From Bacillota bacterium (GTDB taxonomy: Bacteria; Bacillota; Clostridia; Tissierellales; Peptoniphilaceae), in NCBI GenBank assembly GCA_023443025.1, contig JAEZWM010000033.1:1-64000 (forward strand): a stretch of 64,000 nucleotides of DNA, read 5' to 3'. The notes below the pieces were generated by a model. That model was not told the origin of the DNA. It saw only the letters and a program-made list of their open reading frames with translations, and ran no database searches. Shown here in pieces: positions 10,350 through 20,348 of the stretch (its first letter is position 1; every line of letters starts with the position of its first letter). The position numbers and the translations under genes were made by a program.

Positions 10350-10625
10350 CTAGTTATCACTTTCTACATAATCTCTAATCTCCTTATATATATCTTCCGA
10401 AATTTCAGATTTTAAAGCGTGATTCAATTTTCTTTTTTTTATTGCTTTTTCCAAGCATTCAATATCTTTGCAGAGATAAGCACCTCTGCCATTTAATTTG
10501 CCTGTCTTATCTAAGACTATTCCTAGTTCTTTGTTTTTAACAATTCTAATTAATTCTTTTTTAGAACTACTATCTTCACAACCTACACATTTTCTAATAG
10601 GTGTTTTTCTTACTTTGTTAGACAT
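10350..10625 (-). CDS. ylxR: YlxR family RNA-binding protein (RNase P modulator, RnpM-like)
   Basis: Small basic protein of 91 residues from the DUF448/YlxR family. Family members bind RNA and, in Bacillus, modulate RNase P. The signature is clear: RKTPIRKCVGCEDSSSKKELIRIV, the NGRGAYLC loop near residue 44-51, and a lysine-rich helix. ATG at 10625 with GGGAG. It sits between nusA and infB as expected. The biochemical role here is inferred from the family. Confidence 0.9.
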   Translation of the reverse strand: MSNKVRKTPIRKCVGCEDSSSKKELIRIVKNKELGIVLDKTGKLNGRGAYLCKDIECLEKAIKKRKLNHALKSEISEDIYKEIRDYVESDN

Positions 10626-10651
10626 TTCTTACTCCCATTTGTATATTATGC

Positions 10652-11869
10652 CTATAATCCTTGCTCTTCTTCAGTACTTTCAATATAATCTGAAGACTCC
10701 TCTATAATGTCAGATTCTTCTAACTGAATATCATCAAGACTTTCGTCTACAACTTCAGTGTTTTCTGAATCTTCTTCGGTATCTTGATTAACACTTTCTT
10801 TTAAATATTTATCAAGTTCACCATTATCTATCATTTCTTGTAAGCTACTCTTACCTTTAATGTCTATCTTCCAGCTTGTTAGTTTTGCAGCAAGCCTTAC
10901 ATTTTGACCTTCTTTACCTATTGCTAGTGATAATTGTTCATCAGGTACTATGGCAACTGCACTCTTAGTAGAATTATCACTATAGACTTCCAATACTTCT
11001 GATGGACTCAAACTATTTTTAATAAAAACTTTAGGATCCTTGTCCCATACTATAATATCTATCTTCTCGCCACCAAGCTCATCCACTATTGCTTTTACTC
11101 TAGCACCTTTAAACCCAACACATGCTCCCACAGGATCTACATCTTCTTCTCTAGAAAACACAGCTATTTTTGTCCTAGATCCAGCTTCTCTCGAGATAGA
11201 AAATATATCAACGGTACCATCATGAACTTCAGGTACTTCTAGTTCAAAAAGTCGCATAATTAACCCGGATGATGCTCTGGATAAAATTATTTGAGCTCCT
11301 TTTGTAGTGTTCTTAACTTCAGAGATGTAAAATTTCATCCTATCATTAACTCTATAAACCTCGTTTGGAACTTGTTCGTTAGGTGGTACTACTCCTTCTA
11401 ATTTTCCTAGATCGATAAATAGATAACCATTGTCTATTCTTTGTATTACTCCGTTAACTAGTTCTCTTTCCCTATCGACGAACTCACTGTATATTATGTC
11501 TCTTTCCATATCTTTAATTTTTTGAATAACGATATTTCTGGCTGTTTGTGCAGCAATTCGACCAAAATCCATTGGAGTTACTTCAATGGACACTGTATCA
11601 TCCACTTCGTATGCAGAATTAATTTGTTTTGCATCATCTAGTGCAATTTCAGTTACTTCATCTTCAACTTCATCAACTACTGTTTTTACAGAATATACTT
11701 TTATAACTCCAGTTTCACGATTTATATCTACATCGACATTTACTTGGTTATCATAATTCTTTTCATAACTTTTAATTAGAGCTTTTTCTAGTGCTTCAAA
11801 TATAGATTCTCTTGAAATACCTTTTTCTTTTTCAATCTCTTCAAGAGCAAATATAAAATCTTTATTCAT
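10652..11869 (-). CDS. nusA: transcription termination/antitermination factor NusA
   Basis: RNA polymerase-binding factor controlling pausing, termination and antitermination. Domains in order: N-terminal polymerase-binding domain (about 1-125), S1 domain (about 132-200, NGVIQRIDNGYLFIDLG), and two KH domains (about 200-345; VDPVGACVGFKGARVKAIVDEL and LAIGKEGQNVRLAAKLT). The remaining roughly 60 residues form an unusually acidic tail rich in Glu, Asp and Ser, which makes the protein somewhat longer (405) than the Bacillus form. ATG at 11869, four bases after rimP. Confidence 0.97.
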   Translation of the reverse strand: MNKDFIFALEEIEKEKGISRESIFEALEKALIKSYEKNYDNQVNVDVDINRETGVIKVYSVKTVVDEVEDEVTEIALDDAKQINSAYEVDDTVSIEVTPMDFGRIAAQTARNIVIQKIKDMERDIIYSEFVDRERELVNGVIQRIDNGYLFIDLGKLEGVVPPNEQVPNEVYRVNDRMKFYISEVKNTTKGAQIILSRASSGLIMRLFELEVPEVHDGTVDIFSISREAGSRTKIAVFSREEDVDPVGACVGFKGARVKAIVDELGGEKIDIIVWDKDPKVFIKNSLSPSEVLEVYSDNSTKSAVAIVPDEQLSLAIGKEGQNVRLAAKLTSWKIDIKGKSSLQEMIDNGELDKYLKESVNQDTEEDSENTEVVDESLDDIQLEESDIIEESSDYIESTEEEQGL

Positions 11870-11873
11870 TTAC

Positions 11874-12335
11874 TTAACCGCCTATCTTAATTAATTTTAC
11901 AATTTTTGCAGCTTTACTTCTTTCTAAAGTGACCTCGCCTTTATTAGTTAGGATTGTAAAAGTATTATTATCATATGCTTTCAATATCCCAGTTAATATT
12001 TTCTCTCCATCCAATGGGGCATATAATGAGATTTCCAACTCTTCATCCAATGATCTGGCGAAATCCCTATCCGTTTTAATTGGCCTGTCTAGGCCAGGTG
12101 ATGAAACTTCCAAAAAATATGAGTTCTTGATAGGATCTTCCTCATCTAGCCAATCGCTTATTTTATTACTTACTTCTTGGCAGTCATCTAGTGTTACTCC
12201 GCCTTTTTTATCAATATAAATTCTTAAGATATTGTTTCCATTCTCTCTAATAAATTCAGTATCAACATAAAATAAACTGAAATCTTCTACGATTTTTTGA
12301 ATTTCAGGTTCGAGTTTTTTTGCTATATTTTGCAA
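11874..12335 (-). CDS. rimP: ribosome maturation factor RimP
   Basis: Needed for early 30S subunit assembly. The 153-residue protein shows the RimP N-domain (LRIYIDKKGGVTLDDCQEVSNKIS) followed by LEVSSPGLDRPIKTDRDF and a C-terminal Sm-like barrel. The start is a TTG at 12335, with GGAGG eight bases upstream; there is no nearby in-frame ATG. It is first in the rimP-nusA-ylxR-infB segment and lies just downstream of the polC terminator, but I could not identify a convincing promoter in the short gap. Confidence 0.95.
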   Translation of the reverse strand: MQNIAKKLEPEIQKIVEDFSLFYVDTEFIRENGNNILRIYIDKKGGVTLDDCQEVSNKISDWLDEEDPIKNSYFLEVSSPGLDRPIKTDRDFARSLDEELEISLYAPLDGEKILTGILKAYDNNTFTILTNKGEVTLERSKAAKIVKLIKIGG

Positions 12336-12373
12336 GATTTAAGCCTCCTTTATTCACTTAATTAAAGAAATAA

Positions 12374-12391
12374 GAGTGGGACTCCCCACTC
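12374..12391 (-). terminator. intrinsic terminator after polC
   Basis: GAGTGGG and CCCACTC form a perfect seven-pair stem with a four-base loop. On the minus strand it is followed by TTATTTCTTT. It lies 57 bases after the polC stop and before rimP. Confidence 0.8.
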
Positions 12392-12447
12392 CTAGCATTA
12401 GTAATATTATATCATGTTTTCGTCTAACTTGCAAAAAATACGAATCC

Positions 12448-15400
12448 TTACACATCAAACATAGAAAACAAATCTATTTGATTCGTTTCTTGTAAATTAT
12501 CTAAAACATTATTCTGCCTCAAAGACTCAACAGCTGTTTTATTCGCTCTAGTTCGTTCAATAAAATCTTCTATCGAAATAAATGGTCCCTTTTGTACCTC
12601 TTCATATATATCTACAGAACACTGTTCTGATACATTTTCCAAAGCACAAAATGGTGGTACAATAAGACCATCATCTGAAACAGAAAAGCTGGTAGCACCA
12701 GAAGTTTTAAAATTTACTTCACTCATTTTAAACCCTCTTGTGTACATCTCTTCAACAACTTCTAAAACATTGTAGTTATTTGTTTCTTTTGGAGAAGCTT
12801 CATAGCCTAAGTCTTTTATTCTTTTCATCTCTCTTTGGACCGATTCAAGTCCATCTATGGCAAGTGAACCTGGAAAATCATTTATCTTAGTAGTAAAGTA
12901 AGTTGCATAAAAGGCTTGTGGATAGTGCACTTTAAAATATGCAATTCTAACCGACATTAGAACATAAGCAACAGCATGTGCTTTCGGGAACATATATTTT
13001 ATCTTTTGGCATGAATTTATATACCAATTAGGCAGTTCTATTTTTTGCATAGCTTCTATATGTTCCGGCTTAAGTCCTCTACCTTTCCTAACATTCTCCA
13101 TTATATTAAAAGCCATATTATCTTCCAATCCTCTTTGGATTAGGAAGGTCATAATATCATCCCTAGTACATATTACCTCGTTAAGAACAGCTTGGTTTTG
13201 TCTTATTAATTCCTGTGCGTTATTAAGCCATACATCAGTACCATGTGATAAACCTGATATTCGCACTAACTCTCCAAATGTTTTAGGCTTTGTTTCCATT
13301 AACATTTGTCTTACAAAACCAGTACCAAATTCAGGTATTCCTAATGTTCCTACCGAGTTATTATTGGATTCATCCTTAAAACCTAATGATTCCGTTGAGC
13401 TAAAAATACGCATAGTATCAGTATCACTTAACGGAATATTATTAGCATCAACACCGGTTAAATCAGTCAACATTCTTATTATACTTGGTACATCATGCCC
13501 CAATAAATCTAGTTTTAATATAGTGTCTTCTATAGATCTAAAAGTGAAGTGAGTTGTAATTACACCTGATTCAGGATCATCAGCCGGATAGCTGATAGGA
13601 GTAAAATCTTCTATTTCCTTATCACTTGGTACTACAATAATTCCTCCTGGGTGCTGACCTGTAGTTCTCTTGACACCAACAATGCCTTTCTGAAGTCTAG
13701 CCACTTCTGCTGGATCAATACTTCTATCTAATCTTTCAAAGTACTTCTTAATATAGCCGTATGCTGTATTTTCCTTAATCGTACCAATGGTACCCGCTCT
13801 AAAAACATTATCTGATCCAAACAGCTCCTCAGTGTACTTGTGACATATGGGCTGATACTCACCGGCAAAGTTTAAATCTATGTCTGGTTCCTTATTTCCC
13901 TCAAAGCCTAAAAATACTTCAAATGGTATATTGTGACCATCTTTTAAAAGTGGTTTACCACATGAGGGACATACTTTATCAGGTAAGTCTATTCCGGAGT
14001 CAGTACTTCCATCTGTAATAAATTCTGAATACTGACATCCCTCACAAACATAATGTGCTACAAGAGGATTTACTTCTGTTATACCGGTCATAGTTGCAAC
14101 AAAAGAACTTCCTACAGAACCTCTGGATCCTACTAGAAAACCGTCTTCATTTGATTTTAAAACCAATTTCATTGCTACGATATAGAGTAGAGAATATCCA
14201 TTATTAATAATTGAATTTAACTCTTTATCTAATCTTTCTTTGACTATGTCAGGAAGTATTTCTCCGTAAATTAAATGTGCTTTATTGTAAGCTATATCCC
14301 TTAATTGTTCATCAGATCCTTCCATCCTAGGTGGAAATTTCCCTTTAGGGATTGGCCTAATATTTTCTATTTCATTAGCTATTAAATTGCTATTTGTAAT
14401 TACGACCTCATGCGCTTTTTCTCTACCAAGATATGAGAATTGATTTAACATTTCATCGGTAGTCTTTAAGAATAACTTTTTTGATAGGTCGCCTGCTCTA
14501 TTATATTGAACAGTTCTTATTATATCTCTATAAATAAAGTCATTTTCTTCAAGGTAGTGAACATCACCCGTTGCTACAACAGGTATATTTAACTTTTCAC
14601 CAAGGGAAACAATTTTTTTATTTACTTCAATGATTGTATCAATACTATTTATTGCGAATCTTGATTCCGGATTTTGTATCAAGTGTTCAAAGTTATCAAG
14701 CGGTAATACTTCTAAAAAATCAAAATATTTTGCTATTTCTTCAAGCTTTTCATCGCTTTTTCTATTTAATATACCTTGGTATAAATCACCATGTAGATTG
14801 CCTGAACCAACTAGTAGTCCTTCTCGATATTTGTCTAAAATGCTTCTTGGAAGCTTAGGCGTTTTATATAAGCCTTTAGTATTTGAGTAGGATACAATTT
14901 TATATAAATTTTTAAGTCCGATAATATCCTTGACCAATAAGAGCATGTTACTTTCCTTTGTCGCTGTTTTTGGCCAAGAAGTTCCCTCGGTATTAATATC
15001 GGAAGTTAATGAAATATTGTTAGACCTTATATGATTTAGCATTTCTATAAAAACCTGTGCCGTCGCAGTAGCATCATCTACAGCTCTATGATGGTTTAGT
15101 AGCCTTACCTCATATTTTCTAGCAAGTGTATCTAGTCTATGATTTCTTAATTCAGGATTTAAAAACCTAGAGAGAAATAGAGTATCAACATATGGATAGT
15201 TAAAATCGATTCCTAAATTATATGCAGCTTCGACTATAAAGCTAATGTCAAATTCAGCATTATGAGCAACCAAGCATGAATCTTTGCAGAAATCCAAAAA
15301 TATAGGTAGAACTTCATCTATTATTGGTTTGTCTGCAACCATTTCATTGGATATTCCTGTTAGATTGACTATTTTATCAGGTATATGTCTCTTAGGGTTT

Positions 15401-16704
15401 ACTAGCTCACCAAATTCATCAACGATTATACCGTCTACAACTTTTACGGCTCCTATTTCAGTAATTTTATCATAGTGTTGTGAAAGACCCGTTGTCTCTA
15501 TGTCAAAAACCACATACGACTTATGTTCAACAGGGCTTGAATCATTAACTAAAATAGGAAGATAATCTTCTACTATAGTAGTGTCCATACCGTAAATAGT
15601 CTTTATATTTTTGGCTTCTGAGAGGTGCATCGCTTCCGGGAATCCCTGTACCACGTCTTTGTCTGTAATCGCAACTGCTTTATGACCCCAACTTTCAAGA
15701 GTGTCATATAAAACGGGCGCAGATACAAATCCATCTAATGCACTCATAAGAGTATGTGTTCTTAGTTCAATTCTTTTTTCTATACTGTTGTCAATTATTT
15801 TGTTTTTTGAAGATCTTGTTAGGCTAACTATATTGGCTACATACCTTCTTTCGAAGCTGTCCATATAATATTTTGCAGAAAGTAGTACATTTGAATTCTC
15901 ACTTACATTTTCTTTAAATCTATTATATATATCATCAGACCAGAAAACCTTACAAGTAGTTGCACCTGTATCATCATAAATATAAAATGATACAATATTT
16001 TCGCCCTTTGCAGTCTTTCTATCCTTTATATCGAAAATAGTCCCTTCAATAGTTATCCAATGAGTATCTTGATTTAATGTATTAATTTTTTGAGGGGCAT
16101 CCTTAATTTTCTTTCCGATATAAAACTCTTCTTCAGTATTTTTAGATTTTTGTTTTGTTTTTTTAAGTGGAGCTGAACTTAAGATTTTCTTGGTTAAATT
16201 CTGTTCTTGCTTTTCAGCTTCTTCTAAAAATTCATTTACATCTATACTCTTTATCAAGTCAAGTTTTATATCAACTTCACTACCACAATCCCTAAGAACA
16301 TCTTCTTTCAGGCAAGCTATTATCTTCTTTTTATTTATAAAATTAGCAATTGTATTGTTGGAAGCTTCTAATATTATCTGGCCTTTTGAATATTTAATAC
16401 AACAGTCATTTTGGTTACTTCTAAGAATAGAGTACTTACTTGTGTATGACTTAAATAAATTTTCTATATATTCAGAATTTAATTGCTGTCTATTATTTAA
16501 TTCATGTTTTATTATAATTTTTATATTAGATATATGTTCAGATATTTTATAAGTGATAAAATCGGCATCTGACTTATCATAGTCCTCCGATACAGTAAGC
16601 GATAGTATTAAAGTCTTTGCCAAAGAATCGAATTCAATTTTTTCTATATTTATAATTGATGGAACTTGTGTAACTATATCTTTCCAAAACTTAGAATTCT
16701 TCAT
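12448..16704 (-). CDS. polC: DNA polymerase III subunit alpha, Gram-positive PolC type
   Basis: Main replicative polymerase with built-in proofreading. In the 1418-residue protein I see an N-terminal tau-interacting region, an OB fold (about 210-300, WITIEGTIFDIKDRKTAKGE), a first PHP block (about 310-390), and a DEDDh exonuclease inserted at about 398-560 (VVFDIETTGL, HNAEFDISF, HHRAVDDATATA). The second PHP block, a zinc-finger region with CEGC and CPSCGKP, and the palm motif EPDIDLNFAGEYQ with its catalytic aspartates follow. Then come the fingers and the C-terminal duplex-binding region. ATG at 16704 with AGGTGA. It lies after ispG; the usual proS is missing between them. Confidence 0.98.
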   Translation of the reverse strand: MKNSKFWKDIVTQVPSIINIEKIEFDSLAKTLILSLTVSEDYDKSDADFITYKISEHISNIKIIIKHELNNRQQLNSEYIENLFKSYTSKYSILRSNQNDCCIKYSKGQIILEASNNTIANFINKKKIIACLKEDVLRDCGSEVDIKLDLIKSIDVNEFLEEAEKQEQNLTKKILSSAPLKKTKQKSKNTEEEFYIGKKIKDAPQKINTLNQDTHWITIEGTIFDIKDRKTAKGENIVSFYIYDDTGATTCKVFWSDDIYNRFKENVSENSNVLLSAKYYMDSFERRYVANIVSLTRSSKNKIIDNSIEKRIELRTHTLMSALDGFVSAPVLYDTLESWGHKAVAITDKDVVQGFPEAMHLSEAKNIKTIYGMDTTIVEDYLPILVNDSSPVEHKSYVVFDIETTGLSQHYDKITEIGAVKVVDGIIVDEFGELVNPKRHIPDKIVNLTGISNEMVADKPIIDEVLPIFLDFCKDSCLVAHNAEFDISFIVEAAYNLGIDFNYPYVDTLFLSRFLNPELRNHRLDTLARKYEVRLLNHHRAVDDATATAQVFIEMLNHIRSNNISLTSDINTEGTSWPKTATKESNMLLLVKDIIGLKNLYKIVSYSNTKGLYKTPKLPRSILDKYREGLLVGSGNLHGDLYQGILNRKSDEKLEEIAKYFDFLEVLPLDNFEHLIQNPESRFAINSIDTIIEVNKKIVSLGEKLNIPVVATGDVHYLEENDFIYRDIIRTVQYNRAGDLSKKLFLKTTDEMLNQFSYLGREKAHEVVITNSNLIANEIENIRPIPKGKFPPRMEGSDEQLRDIAYNKAHLIYGEILPDIVKERLDKELNSIINNGYSLLYIVAMKLVLKSNEDGFLVGSRGSVGSSFVATMTGITEVNPLVAHYVCEGCQYSEFITDGSTDSGIDLPDKVCPSCGKPLLKDGHNIPFEVFLGFEGNKEPDIDLNFAGEYQPICHKYTEELFGSDNVFRAGTIGTIKENTAYGYIKKYFERLDRSIDPAEVARLQKGIVGVKRTTGQHPGGIIVVPSDKEIEDFTPISYPADDPESGVITTHFTFRSIEDTILKLDLLGHDVPSIIRMLTDLTGVDANNIPLSDTDTMRIFSSTESLGFKDESNNNSVGTLGIPEFGTGFVRQMLMETKPKTFGELVRISGLSHGTDVWLNNAQELIRQNQAVLNEVICTRDDIMTFLIQRGLEDNMAFNIMENVRKGRGLKPEHIEAMQKIELPNWYINSCQKIKYMFPKAHAVAYVLMSVRIAYFKVHYPQAFYATYFTTKINDFPGSLAIDGLESVQREMKRIKDLGYEASPKETNNYNVLEVVEEMYTRGFKMSEVNFKTSGATSFSVSDDGLIVPPFCALENVSEQCSVDIYEEVQKGPFISIEDFIERTRANKTAVESLRQNNVLDNLQETNQIDLFSMFDV

Positions 16705-16712
16705 CTAATCAC

Positions 16713-17762
16713 CTATAACATATCTATTTCTTCTATCAATGCATCGAGAAGCATATCTTCTTCAACGCGCCTAATTGTCTGACCTTTTTTAAATATAATT
16801 CCATATCCACCGGCACAAGCTATTCCAATATCTGCTTCTTTTGCTTCACCGGGTCCATTTACAGGACAACCCATAATTGCAATAGTAAGATTTTTATCGT
16901 ATTTTTCAAGAAGTTTTTCTGCTTTATTAACTATCTCGATTAAATCAACTTTTGTTCTACTACATGTAGGACAAGAAATCAAATCTATACCTTTATTATA
17001 TAGACCAAGTGACCTTAAGATTTCCCTTCCAACAACTACTTCTTCTACAGGATCACCTGTTAACGAAACTCTTAGTGTATCTCCAATTCCATTGTAAAGT
17101 AAAGTACCAATTCCTATGCTTGATTTTATAGTTCCTTTTTGTACAGGTCCTGCCTCAGTAACACCCAGATGTAGAGGATAATCGGTCAAATCGGAAAGCT
17201 TTGTATATGACTCTATCATTGTTTTAACATGGCTTGATTTAATCGATATCTTTATTTGATCAAAATTATATTTTTCAAGCATTTCAATTTGTTCAATTGC
17301 GCTTTCAACTAGACTGTCAGTGTTAACGCCTCCAAATTTATCTACCATTTCTTTCGACAGGGATCCGGAATTTACTCCTATCCTTATCGGAACACTATAA
17401 GCTTTGCATACTTCTACGATTTCTCTTACCTTGTGTTCTGCACCTATGTTTCCAGGGTTTATTCTTAAACAATCACAACCATTTTCTACTGCCATTATCC
17501 CAAGTTTATAATCAAATTGTATATCGGCAACAATTGGAATATTAATTTGGTTTTTTATTTTTTTAAGAGCTTTTGCATCATCTAAATTATTAACTGCTGA
17601 TCTTACAATACCACAACCTTTTTCTTCCATTCGAATTATCTGATTCACTGTAGAAGTTATATCAGCTGTAATGGTGTTTGTCATAGACTGAATAGTAATA
17701 GGGGAATCTCCTCCAACAGGTACATTCCCCACCATAATCATTTTTGTAATTTTTCTAGCCAC
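16713..17762 (-). CDS. ispG: 4-hydroxy-3-methylbut-2-enyl-diphosphate synthase
   Basis: Iron-sulfur enzyme of the MEP isoprenoid pathway; it converts methylerythritol cyclodiphosphate to HMBPP. The barrel begins with GGDSPITIQSMTNT. The C-terminal [4Fe-4S] ligands are in CPTCSRTKVD and GCPVNGPGEAKEADIG. A frame opens at a TTG at 17774, but the GGAGG site ending five bases before a GTG at 17762 marks that GTG as the likely start (349 residues). The ribosome site overlaps the rseP stop codon, so the two are coupled. dxr, another MEP gene that commonly sits next to rseP, is absent. Confidence 0.96.
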   Translation of the reverse strand: MARKITKMIMVGNVPVGGDSPITIQSMTNTITADITSTVNQIIRMEEKGCGIVRSAVNNLDDAKALKKIKNQINIPIVADIQFDYKLGIMAVENGCDCLRINPGNIGAEHKVREIVEVCKAYSVPIRIGVNSGSLSKEMVDKFGGVNTDSLVESAIEQIEMLEKYNFDQIKISIKSSHVKTMIESYTKLSDLTDYPLHLGVTEAGPVQKGTIKSSIGIGTLLYNGIGDTLRVSLTGDPVEEVVVGREILRSLGLYNKGIDLISCPTCSRTKVDLIEIVNKAEKLLEKYDKNLTIAIMGCPVNGPGEAKEADIGIACAGGYGIIFKKGQTIRRVEEDMLLDALIEEIDML

Positions 17763-17763
17763 A

Positions 17764-18774
17764 CTATCCTCCAAAAATTCCAGTTTGAATTATATCTTTA
17801 AAAGTAACTACTATCAAAAGCCCAATTAAAAATATAAATCCAATAAGATTTATTATACCTTCTTTTTCTTGAGGTATAGGTTTTTTTCTTATAGCTTCAA
17901 TTAAAAGTATTATTACCTTTGAACCATCAAGAGCCGGTATAGGTAATAAGTTAAAAAAACCTACATTTATATTGATAAATGCTAGTATTAAAAGTACATT
18001 TAATACTCCGGTACGTGCTGCGTTTCCAATTTCGCTAATTATCCCGACAGGACCGGATACTTCGTTTATGCTTACACTACCTCTAAATAATCTGCCAAAA
18101 AATTTTATCATTTCATTTAATAAGAATATAGTGGTTTGAATACTATATGCTATAGCACCTGATATTGACCTCTTTACATTCGCCATAATACCAACTTTAC
18201 CATCTTCATCCCTTGTTACATTTAAATCTATATTCTCATTGCTTCTTTGAACGGTGATAGTAATGTTTTTATCATCGGATTTAGATATTGCTTCTGTAAC
18301 GTCGGTCCAGGTTTTAGTTTCTATACCTTCAACCCTTATAATCTTATCTCCAACTTGCATTCCTGCTACTTGAGCTGGAGAATTTTCAGTAAATTCTGAT
18401 ATAGAGTTCACAGGGGTACCTAAACTAAATCCAATTATAAATAGAACAACCAATGCTAATATGAAATTCATAATTGCACCGGCTAGTATTACTGCAATTC
18501 TTTTACTTACCGGAGATTTATTAAAACTTCTCGGATTGAAACTCTCTTCATCTTCTCCTTCCATAGCCACATAACCTCCGATAGGTAAGGCTCTAATAGA
18601 ATATTTGGTTTCGCCTCGTCGCTTTGAATATAGTGATGGCCCCATACCTATAGAAAACTCATTTACCTGTATGCCAACGAGCTTAGCAACTGCAAAGTGA
18701 CCAAACTCGTGTATTAATATTACTAATAAGAAAACAATTACCGATGTAATTGTCGTTAATATGATTGACTGCAT
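17764..18774 (-). CDS. rseP: site-2 intramembrane zinc metalloprotease, RseP/RasP family
   Basis: Membrane protease that cuts transmembrane segments of regulators and leftover signal peptides. The zinc motif HEFGH is at residues 22-26 within the first membrane helix. A PDZ domain occupies about 115-190 (GMQVGDKIIRVEG), and NLLPIPALDGSKVI supplies the third zinc ligand region. Hydrophobic segments near 95-115, 255-275 and 310-330 complete the membrane core. ATG at 18774 with GGAAGG. It sits between cdsA and ispG. It could process the anti-sigma factor encoded at 43.5-44.8 kb, but that is only an inference. Confidence 0.95.
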   Translation of the reverse strand: MQSIILTTITSVIVFLLVILIHEFGHFAVAKLVGIQVNEFSIGMGPSLYSKRRGETKYSIRALPIGGYVAMEGEDEESFNPRSFNKSPVSKRIAVILAGAIMNFILALVVLFIIGFSLGTPVNSISEFTENSPAQVAGMQVGDKIIRVEGIETKTWTDVTEAISKSDDKNITITVQRSNENIDLNVTRDEDGKVGIMANVKRSISGAIAYSIQTTIFLLNEMIKFFGRLFRGSVSINEVSGPVGIISEIGNAARTGVLNVLLILAFININVGFFNLLPIPALDGSKVIILLIEAIRKKPIPQEKEGIINLIGFIFLIGLLIVVTFKDIIQTGIFGG

Positions 18775-18777
18775 TTC

Positions 18778-19557
18778 TCACCTTCCTAAAACTATACTTA
18801 ATAAATAAACCACCGGTAGAGTGAATATGACAGAATCAAATCTGTCTAGAATTCCTCCATGTCCAATGATAATATTACCATAATCCTTTATGCCTGCTTT
18901 TCTCTTTATTGCGGAAGCAGAAATATCACCCATTTGAGATATCATCGATCCAATTGCTGCAAAGAGCGCCCACATGAAAGGTCTTTCCATTCCTCTAATA
19001 AATACTACGATTAAAACCAATACAACTGAACCAAAAATCCCTCCTATAGCCCCTTCAATAGTTTTGTTGGGACTAAGCCTTTCTATTAGTTTATGTCTAC
19101 CTAGTAGTATTCCAAAAACATACGCAAAAGTATCAGTACCCCATGCACAACAATATACCAGGTATAAATACTCACTATTATCAAAAATTAACATTATACT
19201 TAAAAGTAGGTTAATGTATAATATTGAAAATATAAATCCATTCATATCTCTAAGATCATATTTATTTCCCAATGCAGCAATAATGAAAGAAAAGACCGTT
19301 AAAGCAGCTATGAAAAGAATTAATAATTCATAATATCTCATAAATGCAAAATAACTAATTGCAAGTCCTGAAATTAACTGCCATATGAGAGGGTAATTTA
19401 TTCCTATCCTTCCAAGAGCCCTATTAAACTCAAATGATGCCACTGAGCTCAGCAATAATACGGATGCAAATAACAGTAACCCTCCGCTAGTAGTGAAGAA
19501 TATCACTAATATCAATATTATTATTCCGCTCAATGTTCGAGTTAATAGTTTATTCAT
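18778..19557 (-). CDS. cdsA: phosphatidate cytidylyltransferase
   Basis: Makes CDP-diacylglycerol from phosphatidate and CTP, the branch point for membrane phospholipids. The 259-residue protein is a multi-pass membrane protein with about seven or eight hydrophobic segments. Its C-terminus holds the family signature, SASAIKRKAGIKDYG followed by GHGGILDRFDS. The proline that usually precedes GHGG is not present. The ATG overlaps the uppS stop (TAATG), and GGAGG lies inside the end of uppS. Confidence 0.95.
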   Translation of the reverse strand: MNKLLTRTLSGIIILILVIFFTTSGGLLLFASVLLLSSVASFEFNRALGRIGINYPLIWQLISGLAISYFAFMRYYELLILFIAALTVFSFIIAALGNKYDLRDMNGFIFSILYINLLLSIMLIFDNSEYLYLVYCCAWGTDTFAYVFGILLGRHKLIERLSPNKTIEGAIGGIFGSVVLVLIVVFIRGMERPFMWALFAAIGSMISQMGDISASAIKRKAGIKDYGNIIIGHGGILDRFDSVIFTLPVVYLLSIVLGR

Positions 19558-20279
19558 TATAATCCTCCGAATCTTCTCTTTCGTCTACTATATTCAGCTA
19601 TTGCCTCATCAAGATGTGCACTTCTAAAATCAGGCCATAAGACGTCAGTGAAGTACAATTCGCTGTAAGCAGTTTGATATGTCATAAAGTTGCTAAGTCT
19701 CTTTTCAGCACCTGGTCTAATCAATAAATCAGGATCAGGTTGTCCTTTAGTATATAGATAATCTGCAAAATTCTCTTCTGTTAGGTTTTCGATGTTGATA
19801 GTTCCATTTATTACATTTTCTGTGATTTCTTTACATGCCTTTATCATTTCAGCTCTTCCACCATAATTTATACCCAAATTTAATACCATTCCTGTATTAT
19901 TCTTGGTTTCATCAATAGCCCTATTAATTTCAGCTAATGGTTTCTTGGGTAGTACTGATTTATCTCCCATTAATTTTATTTTTACATTATTCTTTTTTAG
20001 TTCATTTAATTGATTTCTTATATAAATGACCATTAAATCCATTAGTCCATTCACTTCTTCACTTGGTCTTTTCCAGTTTTCAGTTGAAAAAGCATAAAGA
20101 CTTAGATATTTGATTCCGATATTGCTACTGTGTTTTACGATTTCAATAACACTATCCATACCCACTTTATGACCGTAAGATCTTGGCATTAATTTTTTTG
20201 AAGCCCATCTACCATTACCGTCCATTATAATACATATATGTGTAGGCATTTTTATATTTGAATTATTTATATCGCTCAT
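19557..20279 (-). CDS. uppS: undecaprenyl diphosphate synthase (cis-prenyltransferase)
   Basis: Builds the C55 undecaprenyl carrier lipid for peptidoglycan and wall polymers by adding isopentenyl units to farnesyl diphosphate. The 240-residue protein has the conserved pyrophosphate-binding HICIIMDGNGRWA motif near residues 14-26, LSLYAFSTENWKRP, GGRAEM, and the C-terminal PDLLIRPGAEKRLSNF region. ATG at 20279 with GGGGGT. It follows frr, separated from it by a strong hairpin, and is coupled to cdsA. Confidence 0.97.
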   Translation of the reverse strand: MSDINNSNIKMPTHICIIMDGNGRWASKKLMPRSYGHKVGMDSVIEIVKHSSNIGIKYLSLYAFSTENWKRPSEEVNGLMDLMVIYIRNQLNELKKNNVKIKLMGDKSVLPKKPLAEINRAIDETKNNTGMVLNLGINYGGRAEMIKACKEITENVINGTINIENLTEENFADYLYTKGQPDPDLLIRPGAEKRLSNFMTYQTAYSELYFTDVLWPDFRSAHLDEAIAEYSRRKRRFGGL

Positions 20280-20313
20280 TTAAACCCCCAATATAAGAAA
20301 TCCATTAAATAAG

Positions 20314-20340
20314 CTCGAAGTTGGTAAACCCAACTTCGAG
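20314..20340 (-). terminator. strong hairpin after frr
   Basis: CTCGAAGTTGG and its perfect complement form an eleven-pair stem with a five-base loop, eight bases after the frr stop. The downstream minus-strand sequence is CTTATTTAATGG, only a weak T-tract. It may reduce rather than end read-through into uppS-cdsA, since no clear promoter is visible before uppS. Confidence 0.65.
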
Positions 20341-20348
20341 ATCATTCA

